5,490 nucleotides of DNA from DATDPY01 sp964395765. Its GTDB lineage: Bacteria; Bacteroidota; Bacteroidia; Cytophagales; Cyclobacteriaceae. Position numbers and translations under genes: made by a program. Numbering within the stretch: the stretch's first letter is position 1; each line of letters begins with the position of its first letter. The notes under the pieces are model-generated. The model was not told the DNA's origin. It ran no database searches and saw nothing but the letters and a program-made list of their open reading frames with translations. Positions 1-5,490 of the stretch are shown here, one piece after another. The stretch covers positions 1-5,490 of the forward strand of contig CAYNCU010000254.1 of NCBI GenBank assembly GCA_964395765.1, given 5' to 3'.

Positions 1-444
1 AAATGTTGCTCTATTTGCTGGATAAGTGATTTCGGGCAGGACTTTGCCATTAATGACGACCGGTTGACCAATGGCAACGAAATCATCGGACAATATGCTT
101 TGTTTATTCCATTTTCAGAGTATTTAAACATCCGTTGTAAGGTGATTATCTACCAGCATGCTATTTCAGAGGATGAATATTTATTTTATAAAAGCATGAT
201 CACCCAGAAGAAAAGTAACGGCAGCATTCTCGACCCGCCTCCCTCGGAGATCAAAGGCAATATTTTTAATGCAGAGAATAAGGACGAAAAAGTTATCGGA
301 TTCTTTGACGCTTCAGGCATTTCGGTTAAAGAAATTTATCTTAACGGATGGGAGTTTCCGGGTCACAAGCCTACCTTTGTTTATGATGACGATTGCCGTA
401 CATTGCCGAACGCTTCAATTTACCCTCCCGGCGGATGGGAGTAA
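1..444 (+). CDS. DUF4249 family protein, C-terminal part (5' end outside window)
   Basis: The frame is open from the first base to the TAA at 442-444, giving 147 residues of a gene that begins upstream. A TTG at 64 is not a credible start, because the codons before it (nt 1-63) continue the homology to the next gene, including a C-C-x-x-C-W motif at window residues 2-7. Hand alignment to the C-terminal part of the next gene gives roughly 60% identity over nearly the whole length. Shared blocks include NDDRLTNG, the DPPPSEIKGN block (about nt 232-261), KVIGFF and DDDCRTL near the end. The DPPP...GN followed by a hydrophobic GFF segment is, from memory, typical of DUF4249 (a Bacteroidota family of predicted envelope lipoproteins of unknown function). 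The N-terminal lipoprotein signal expected for the family is not visible here. No stop or frameshift interrupts the visible part, so it looks like a functional gene and not a remnant. Confidence 0.85.
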   Translation, partial: KCCSICWISDFGQDFAINDDRLTNGNEIIGQYALFIPFSEYLNIRCKVIIYQHAISEDEYLFYKSMITQKKSNGSILDPPPSEIKGNIFNAENKDEKVIGFFDASGISVKEIYLNGWEFPGHKPTFVYDDDCRTLPNASIYPPGGWE

Positions 445-612
445 TCAATACGGTTGACCTTGCCTATTTATTTTTTAAATATTTATAAGAACAGCATTTA
501 ATTTGAAAATATTTTTCATTATAAAACAAAGGAATCAAATTTGATCTGATGATTGAATAATGAAATAATGAATGTTGAAAGTGGATTGTTATTCCTGGTT
601 TGATAATTATTT
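445..612. other. AT-rich gap between the two DUF4249 genes
   Basis: This 168-base gap has no plausible gene. It contains a 12-bp perfect palindrome at 534-545 and a weak A/T-only hairpin at 505-517 (GAAAA, 3-nt loop, TTTTC). I found no convincing Bacteroidota promoter (TTTG about 20 bp before TAnnTTTG) and no GC-rich terminator. Whether the two genes are co-transcribed cannot be decided from this. The gap is longer than in a tight operon. Confidence 0.5.
534..545. promoter_or_regulatory. 12-bp palindrome ATCAAATTTGAT, possible operator
   Basis: The sequence is its own reverse complement over 12 bases and lies 67 bases before the ATG of the complete DUF4249 gene. Its central CAAATTTG also resembles the Bacteroidota -7 element TAnnTTTG with one mismatch, but no TTTG element sits at the right distance upstream. 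The 9-base core ATCAAATTT recurs at 2027-2035 ahead of the SusC gene. In such AT-rich DNA this may be chance, so the operator reading is only a suggestion. Confidence 0.2.
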
Positions 613-1647
613 ATGTTAAAGAAAATATTTGTCATTTTAATAGTCCTGACTGGCTGCATTGACCCGATCAGTTTCAGATATAAGGGACAAACGGAACACC
701 TGGTGGTTCAGTCCGAATTTACAGACCAGCCCGGACTGCAATATGTCCTGCTAACCCGTTCCAGTGCATTCGATTTTCCCTTTAACCAGTTTGAAGAGTT
801 TGCCACGGTTTATGTGTCCAGCGATAAAGGGGAAAATATCGATTTTCAATATTCAGGGCATGGGTATTACTATCCGGATTCAACGGTTGCCGGAAAGATT
901 GGAAATACTTACACCCTGCATATAATAACTGCCGATGACAGGAGTTACCAGTCCCAGCCGGTTATGCTCCTTCCTTCCATTCCGATTGATACCGCTTATT
1001 ACGAATATGCCGAAACCTTAGCCGTGATAAAAGGCAATAAGGAAAAGGTGCTAAGCCCCGGTTATTATATTTATCTTAATTATAAAGATCCCTCTGAAAG
1101 CGGGAATTATTTCCGCTGGTCCTATCATCTGGAATTTGAGGTCCGGACCCATCCTGAAGATTTTATTGACAGGGATTGCTGCCGATTTCCCACACGACGT
1201 CCGAAAAAATGTTGTTCTCATTGCTGGGTGTCGGAAAATCTTGAAAATTTTGTTGTGAATGATGATCGTCTTACCAACGGTCAGGAAGTAATCGGTCAGG
1301 AAGCATTATTTATTCCCTATTATGAATATCTGAATTTCAAATGTAAAGTAAGTATTTACCAGCATACGGTTTCCCAGGAGGAATTCCAATTCTACAGAAG
1401 CCTGTATAACCAGAATGAAAGCAATGGGGGAATTCTGGATCCTCCACCCTCTGAAATAAAAGGAAATATTTCCAGCGTTCAGAATCCTAATGAAAAAGTA
1501 ATTGGTTTCTTTAATGCTTCGGGCGTTTCTTCCTATCAAATCACGTTACTGGGAAGTGATTTCCCTGGTCCTAAAACTACATTTGAATGGGATGACGACT
1601 GCCGAACGCTGAATAATTCAACTACCGATGAACCGGCAAATTGGTAA
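613..1647 (+). CDS. DUF4249 family predicted lipoprotein (344 aa)
   Basis: The protein starts with a short lipoprotein signal: two lysines (K3, K4), a hydrophobic run (I5-L12) and a lipobox L-T-G-C with the lipidated cysteine at residue 15. This supports the ATG at 613 and an envelope location. The mature N-terminus (CIDP, then LVVQSEFTDQPG and a VLLTRS segment) and the later YPD-G-GNTYTLHI region fit the beta-rich start of DUF4249 proteins as I remember them. A cysteine cluster follows (C189, C190, C200, C201, C204, with W205), then C244, the DPPPSEIKGN block at 276-285, a GFF segment and C330 in DDDCRTL. Cysteines 200, 201, 204, 244 and 330 are all kept in the upstream paralogue, which suggests disulfides or metal binding; that is inference. 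The length is ordinary for the family. The molecular function is unknown. DUF4249 genes are often found near TonB-dependent receptor genes, so a role in outer-membrane uptake or surface assembly is possible but unproven. No clear surface-export signal of the acidic type follows the lipid cysteine. Confidence 0.9.
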   Translation: MLKKIFVILIVLTGCIDPISFRYKGQTEHLVVQSEFTDQPGLQYVLLTRSSAFDFPFNQFEEFATVYVSSDKGENIDFQYSGHGYYYPDSTVAGKIGNTYTLHIITADDRSYQSQPVMLLPSIPIDTAYYEYAETLAVIKGNKEKVLSPGYYIYLNYKDPSESGNYFRWSYHLEFEVRTHPEDFIDRDCCRFPTRRPKKCCSHCWVSENLENFVVNDDRLTNGQEVIGQEALFIPYYEYLNFKCKVSIYQHTVSQEEFQFYRSLYNQNESNGGILDPPPSEIKGNISSVQNPNEKVIGFFNASGVSSYQITLLGSDFPGPKTTFEWDDDCRTLNNSTTDEPANW

Positions 1648-1835
1648 CGCCTCGTTATTTATTCATTATTTAATTTAAAAAATCCAATACTTGGAATAAT
1701 TCAATTATATCTGAGTTAATTCAAATTAAAATCAATTTTTACTTAAAATTTTTATTTTTTAATAAAACGAAAAATAAAATTTTTTTTATCAAATGATGCC
1801 AACATTCAATAAATTTTAGAATATCTGACAAAAAT

Positions 1836-1859
1836 AGATAACCCAATTTGGGTTATTTT
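1836..1859 (+). terminator. Palindromic hairpin plus short T-run, candidate terminator of the DUF4249 unit
   Basis: The arms ATAACCCAA (1838-1846) and TTGGGTTAT (1848-1856) are perfect reverse complements around one base. In RNA the stem can gain a G-U pair and an A-U pair outward (1837 with 1857, 1836 with 1858). T bases at 1856-1859 follow the stem. The stem has only three G-C pairs and the T-run is short, so termination may be weak. It lies about 190 bases after the DUF4249 stop. The near-perfect symmetry in DNA means a protein-binding operator is an alternative. Confidence 0.4.
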
Positions 1860-1934
1860 AACATAATTTCAATTTTTCTATTACTTATGTATAATTTTTG
1901 CAATTTTTTTTTAAGATTCACCCAAATATTTTTT

Positions 1935-1968
1935 TTTGACTTTTTGTTTTAATAAAACATTAAATTTC
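1935..1968 (+). promoter_or_regulatory. Candidate Bacteroidota-type promoter for the SusC/SusD genes
   Basis: TTTG at 1935-1938 is followed after 22 bases by TAAATTTC at 1961-1968. The Bacteroides sigma consensus is TTTG, about 19-21 bases, then TAnnTTTG, so this has one mismatch and slightly long spacing. Transcription would begin near 1975, just where base composition changes from almost pure A/T to a more GC-rich segment, leaving a leader of about 175 bases. A weaker alternative is TTG at 2073-2075 with TAAACTTT at 2097-2104 (21 bases apart), which would give a leader under 50 bases. Confidence 0.25.
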
Positions 1969-1974
1969 AATTAA

Positions 1975-2152
1975 ATTTATCGGGTTGTTAAAATATCCCC
2001 CCTATTGCGGGATAAATTATTGAAATATCAAATTTTTTACTTTTAATTGCATGACTACGGGTGTGGATTTAGTTGTCGAATGCGTTAAATAAATATTAAA
2101 CTTTTATCAATTTTCAGAGTGTTAGGTAAAATTAAATTTAAACAAAAACATT
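1975..2152 (+). promoter_or_regulatory. Possible structured 5' leader of the SusC gene
   Basis: Two hairpins can be drawn. The first pairs TATCCC (1994-1999) with GGGATA (2009-2014) around a 9-base loop; six C bases lie at 1997-2002. The second pairs TGCATGAC (2048-2055) with GTC (2075-2077) and ATGCG (2080-2084), with a 2-base GA bulge and one G-U pair. The segment 1981-2090 is clearly richer in G/C than its surroundings. No known riboswitch class is recognised. The last 30 bases before the ATG are A-rich and unstructured, which fits translation starts in Bacteroidota. Confidence 0.25.
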
Positions 2153-5100
2153 ATGAAGAAAATTCTACTTCTATGTGTTGTGGTGAGTTCTTTCCTTGTA
2201 AACGAGGCTTTTTCGCAAGAAAGGACTATCTCCGGAACAGTTAAAGCTGCCGATAACGGCAGTGCTGTCCCTGGTGTAAACGTGATCCTGAAAGGTACCA
2301 CAGTGGGTACCGTAACGGACATTGACGGTAAATATAAACTGGAAGTTCCCGCAGAAGGGGGGACCTTGGTTTTCTCATTTATCGGTTTGGCTACCCAGGA
2401 AGTTGACATCGGCCAGAAATCTGTGATCGATGTAAACATGCAGGCTGAGACCACCCAGTTAAATGAGGTGGTGGTTACTGCATTAGGTGTGGAAAGAGCT
2501 AAGAATGAATTACCTTATGCAGCCCAGCAGGTAAAGGGTGACGCTGTTACTGCTACGCAGGATTTCAATCTTATTAACTCACTTTCAGGAAAAGTTGCCG
2601 GCGTGGATGTGAAGAGAAACAACACCATGGGCGGTTCAACGAACATTCTGATTCGCGGGTTTAAATCCATTTACGGGAATAACCAACCCTTGTTCGTAGT
2701 GGACGGAGTGCCTGTTTCGAATGTAAATACCAACAGTTCGGATGAACGCCAAGGCTTTGAAGGGTATGACTATGGAAATGGTGCTGCAGACATTAACCCC
2801 GACGATATTTCATCCATTAACGTATTGAAAGGAGCAGCTGCCACCGCTTTGTATGGCTCCCGCGCCTCCAACGGTGTTATCATGATCACGACGAAAAAGG
2901 GACGTCAAAAACAGGGTATCGGCCTTACTTTAGGTATAGGTGGTACGACTGGTTCCTATGATCCGTCAACCTTCGTTAAATATCAGAAACAATATGGTGC
3001 CGGATACGGCCAGTATTATGAAGATCCGTCAGGATATTTCCTCTATAGGGATAAGACAGACTGGAGCTATACGGGTGCCAGCAATAGCGTACTGGTGGTT
3101 CCGATGAGTGAGGATGCATCCTATGGTCATATTTTTGACCCGAACCTTCAGGTCTATCAGTGGGACGCATTTGACCCGGCATCGCCGAATTTTGGTAAAC
3201 CCAAGCCCTGGGTACCCGCAGCGCATGATAATTCATACATGTTCCAGCATCCTAAATCCTATAACGCCAGTATATTACTGAATGCGAAAACGGATAAGGG
3301 TTATTGGAAATTCGGTTATACCCGGAACGATCAAAAAGGCTTGATGCCCAATAGTAAGTTAACCAAAGATTATTTCAATTTTGGTGCGTCCTATGACCTG
3401 GCAAAGAACCTTACACTGGAATCTACTGTGAATTATACGAAGGAAACCGGACTGGGTCGTTACGGAATGGGTTATGCGAACATTAACCTGATGACTACTT
3501 TCAGGCAATGGTGCGAAACCAACAACGACATCCTTGAACTGAAGGATGCCTATTTCAGGAACCATAAAAACGTAACCTGGAACTGGACAGACCCGACCAT
3601 CCTCACACCGATCTACTGGGATAACCCCTGGTTTACCCGTTATGAAGATTATGAAAATGACAGTCGCGACCGCATATTCGGTAATTCTGCCATTACTTAC
3701 AGGGTTACGGATTGGTTGAATGTGATTGGTAGAGTTTCCCTCGATAGCTATAGTGGTATGGAAGAAGAAAGGCATGCTGTAGGGAGTGTGGATGTTTCCA
3801 GCTACAGAAGGTATAATTATGCCCGGAGTGAAAATAATTATGACCTGATGGCCAATTTCTCGAAATCCTTTACGAATTTCAGCATAACAGGATTGTTAGG
3901 AGGAAATATCCGCCAGGAACATCAGACATCAATCGATGCCTCCACAAATGGTGGTTTGATCCTTCCCGAGATCTATGCCTTATTCAATTCCGTAAACCCG
4001 ATTAATGCACCTGCCGAATTTGATGGCAAAAGACATGTTGACGGCTACTTTGCCAGTGCGACTTTCGGAGTAAAGGAAATGGTATTTGTTGACGGATCAT
4101 TCAGGAGAGACTATTCTTCGACCCTTCCCAAAAACAGCAATGCTTATAACTACGGTTCTATCAGTGGTAGTTTCCTGTTTTCCAAGCTGCTTCAGAATGT
4201 AAGCTGGCTGAATGTCGGAAAAGTCAGGTTAAACTATGCTGAAGTTGGAAATGATGCTCCGATATACAGTGTAAACGATGTTTACGATTATGCAACACCG
4301 TTCAATGGAAATCCGATTTTCTCTGCTCCGGGAACCAAGAACAATACAAATCTGAAACCTGAAAGGACAAAGAGCCTTGAAGCCGGTATTGAAATGAGTT
4401 TCTTCGAAGACCGTTTGGGATTCGATGTTACGAACTATGACGACAGGACGGTGGACCAGATCATCCCGATCCCTGTTTCCAGGGCTACCGGTTATAACTC
4501 GATATACCTGAATGCCGGGGAAGTTCAGAATAAAGGATGGGAAGTCAACCTATATGGTACTCCAGTTAAAGCTGGTGATTTCTCCTGGACGATCAATTTA
4601 AACTGGACCCGGAACAGGAATAAAGTGATTTCCCTGCCGGAAGGCGTTTCAAACCTGCAATTGGGTGGATTCCAGAATGGAGTGAGCATTAATGCAACCC
4701 TTGGCAAACCTTATGGAACAATAAAAGGCTCGAATTTCGTCTATAATGATAAAGGACAGAAAGTCGTTAGCTCCAATGGAAGGTATGAACAGAATGCCAA
4801 TGAAATCATTGGTAATGTAAATCCGGACTGGGTTGGAGGTATCAATAACTCCTTTAAATATAAAGGCATTACCTTGAGTTTCCTGATCGATATCAGGCAT
4901 GGCGGACAGTTATACAGTCTTGACCAGAGCTATGGACTGGCAACCGGTCTATATCCTGAAACCGCAGGAAATAATGATCTGGGCAATCCTCTCAGAGCTC
5001 CTCTCGCCGATGGCGGTGGATATATCCGCCCCGGTGTTAAGGAAGACGGATCCCCCAATGATGTCAGGGTGAGCGGTGTTAACTTCGGTTTATTCGGATA

Positions 5101-5383
5101 CAGATATGCCCCGAATGCTGCCTTTATCTACGATGCAAGTTATGTTAAGCTGAGAGAGGTATTACTTACCTACTCCTTACCACAGAGCCTGATCAGTAAA
5201 ATGGGTGCTGTAAACGGCATCGATGTATCGCTGACCGGACAGAACTTATGGATCATCCATAAAAACTTGCCCTATGCCGATCCTGAAGATTCCTTCGGTT
5301 CCGGTAACCTTTCAATGGGCAACCAGGGAGGATCTTACCCGAGTGTTCGTACTTATGGTGTTGATTTAAAAGTTAAATTCTAA
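2153..5383 (+). CDS. SusC/RagA family TonB-linked outer-membrane transporter (1076 aa)
   Basis: This is the barrel component of a SusCD-type uptake complex, importing a nutrient bound by the SusD partner across the outer membrane with TonB energy. Residues 1-21 form a signal peptide (KK, hydrophobic core, likely cut after A-F-S before Q22). Residues about 24-98 are a carboxypeptidase-D-like regulatory domain (ISGTV, PGVNV, G-T-T-V-G-T-V-T-D-I-D-G-K-Y). LNEVVVTALG at 103-112 is the usual lead into the plug and the TonB-box region. The plug includes the LIRGF segment (R168, G169), VVDGVPV around D184-G185, and the LKGAAATALYGSRASNG block starting at 225. The rest is a beta-barrel with family marks NLKPE (733-737), GEVQNKGWE (789-797), YDASYVKLRE (993-1002), QNLW (1030-1033) and DPE (1043-1045), ending in phenylalanine as outer-membrane barrels often do. 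There is no N-terminal STN domain, so direct signalling to an anti-sigma factor is unlikely. Length is normal and the frame intact. The SusD gene follows after 13 bases, implying co-transcription. Substrate cannot be inferred. Confidence 0.97.
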   Translation: MKKILLLCVVVSSFLVNEAFSQERTISGTVKAADNGSAVPGVNVILKGTTVGTVTDIDGKYKLEVPAEGGTLVFSFIGLATQEVDIGQKSVIDVNMQAETTQLNEVVVTALGVERAKNELPYAAQQVKGDAVTATQDFNLINSLSGKVAGVDVKRNNTMGGSTNILIRGFKSIYGNNQPLFVVDGVPVSNVNTNSSDERQGFEGYDYGNGAADINPDDISSINVLKGAAATALYGSRASNGVIMITTKKGRQKQGIGLTLGIGGTTGSYDPSTFVKYQKQYGAGYGQYYEDPSGYFLYRDKTDWSYTGASNSVLVVPMSEDASYGHIFDPNLQVYQWDAFDPASPNFGKPKPWVPAAHDNSYMFQHPKSYNASILLNAKTDKGYWKFGYTRNDQKGLMPNSKLTKDYFNFGASYDLAKNLTLESTVNYTKETGLGRYGMGYANINLMTTFRQWCETNNDILELKDAYFRNHKNVTWNWTDPTILTPIYWDNPWFTRYEDYENDSRDRIFGNSAITYRVTDWLNVIGRVSLDSYSGMEEERHAVGSVDVSSYRRYNYARSENNYDLMANFSKSFTNFSITGLLGGNIRQEHQTSIDASTNGGLILPEIYALFNSVNPINAPAEFDGKRHVDGYFASATFGVKEMVFVDGSFRRDYSSTLPKNSNAYNYGSISGSFLFSKLLQNVSWLNVGKVRLNYAEVGNDAPIYSVNDVYDYATPFNGNPIFSAPGTKNNTNLKPERTKSLEAGIEMSFFEDRLGFDVTNYDDRTVDQIIPIPVSRATGYNSIYLNAGEVQNKGWEVNLYGTPVKAGDFSWTINLNWTRNRNKVISLPEGVSNLQLGGFQNGVSINATLGKPYGTIKGSNFVYNDKGQKVVSSNGRYEQNANEIIGNVNPDWVGGINNSFKYKGITLSFLIDIRHGGQLYSLDQSYGLATGLYPETAGNNDLGNPLRAPLADGGGYIRPGVKEDGSPNDVRVSGVNFGLFGYRYAPNAAFIYDASYVKLREVLLTYSLPQSLISKMGAVNGIDVSLTGQNLWIIHKNLPYADPEDSFGSGNLSMGNQGGSYPSVRTYGVDLKVKF

Positions 5384-5396
5384 ATCACTTAGCGAA

Positions 5397-5490
5397 ATGA
5401 AGAAAATTATAATCACAATATTCGGGATAGGGTTACTGTTTTCATGTAATAAAATTACTGACATTAATGTTGACCCTAAATCCCCGCCAA
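5397..5490 (+). CDS. SusD/RagB family nutrient-binding outer-membrane lipoprotein, N-terminal part (3' end outside window)
   Basis: Only 31 codons are visible, starting at the ATG at 5397, 13 bases after the SusC stop. They encode a lipoprotein signal (K2, K3, hydrophobic run, lipobox L-F-S-C with the cysteine at residue 17). The mature start that follows contains DINVDPKSPP. A D-x-N-x-D-P-x-x-P stretch soon after the lipid cysteine is typical of SusD proteins, particularly the SusD-like type 2 group as I recall it. The position directly after a SusC gene makes this assignment strong despite the short length. The protein is expected to sit at the cell surface as the lid that captures substrate for the SusC barrel. 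Its first 12 bases are identical to those of the SusC gene. No separate promoter fits in the 13-base gap. Confidence 0.88.
   Translation, partial: MKKIIITIFGIGLLFSCNKITDINVDPKSPP

Larger units (their letters stand above)
1648..2152. other. 505-base AT-rich intergenic region before the SusC gene
   Basis: A hand count gives about 104 G/C in 505 bases (about 21%), falling to about 16% across 1681-1980, against mid-40s or higher in the genes. Many T-tracts are present, for example at 1780-1787, 1904-1912 and 1929-1937. An A/T-only hairpin (1750-1759 with 1770-1779) precedes the T8 run at 1780-1787 and could act as a weak terminator. There is no credible protein gene apart from a 13-codon open frame at 2051-2092. 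The likely terminator, promoter and leader are listed separately. I see no tRNA, rRNA or insertion-sequence ends. Confidence 0.8.

Noticed and set aside
64..444. A separate short gene starting at TTG 64
   Set aside because: The same frame is open back to base 1 and the upstream codons match the paralogue, including the C-C-x-x-C-W motif, so this is the inner part of a longer gene.
269..457. Second + strand open frame overlapping the end of the first gene
   Set aside because: It lies in another frame inside a gene with clear homology to its neighbour and shows no domain or signal.
1757..1958. 12-base direct repeat TTTTAATAAAAC at 1757-1768 and 1947-1958
   Set aside because: It is a low-complexity word in DNA of about 16% GC; no mobile-element ends or duplicated flanks accompany it.
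2122..2454. Minus-strand open frame overlapping the start of the SusC gene
   Set aside because: It is the complement of the signal peptide and regulatory-domain coding sequence, and its product has no recognisable motif.
3359..3775. 138-codon minus-strand open frame inside the SusC gene
   Set aside because: It is a shadow of the well-supported barrel coding sequence, with no recognisable product.
2153..5408. Identical first 12 bases (ATGAAGAAAATT) in the SusC and SusD genes
   Set aside because: This is a common start for signal peptides in AT-rich Bacteroidota genes, and the sequences diverge at once; it does not show recombination.
1..5490. CRISPR array, insertion sequence, tRNA or rRNA, or frameshifted gene
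   Set aside because: I saw no regularly spaced repeats, transposase motifs, cloverleaf or rRNA-like sequence, and the coding frames visible here are uninterrupted.

Overview
The window looks like chromosomal DNA from a member of the Bacteroidota. It carries a SusC/RagA-type TonB-dependent outer-membrane transporter followed at once by a SusD/RagB-type lipoprotein, two DUF4249-family genes, very AT-rich intergenic DNA, and A-rich stretches instead of clear Shine-Dalgarno sites before the starts. These traits do not fix the genus. All genes read on the + strand.

Layout: (1) 1-444 is the 3' part of a DUF4249 gene whose start lies outside the window. (2) 445-612 is a short AT-rich gap with one 12-bp palindrome. 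(3) 613-1647 is a complete DUF4249 lipoprotein gene, an old tandem paralogue of the first. (4) 1648-2152 is a gene-free stretch of about 21% GC (hand count). It seems to hold, in order, a palindromic hairpin that could end the DUF4249 transcript, a weak Bacteroidota-type promoter candidate, and a more GC-rich segment able to fold into two hairpins just ahead of the SusC gene. (5) 2153-5383 is an intact 1076-residue SusC-type transporter. (6) 5397-5490 is the start of its SusD-type partner, cut by the window end.

How the genes work together: the SusC barrel and the SusD lipoprotein are expected to form a 'pedal-bin' complex at the cell surface. SusD binds a nutrient (usually a glycan or peptide) and SusC imports it with energy from TonB. 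The substrate cannot be read from this window, since no enzyme or regulator gene is present. The DUF4249 proteins are predicted cell-envelope lipoproteins of unknown function, probably belonging to a separate upstream transcription unit. The clearest points of interest are the duplicated DUF4249 pair with its conserved cysteine cluster and the possibly structured leader before the SusC gene. I saw no clearly new system, mobile element, CRISPR array or stable RNA gene.
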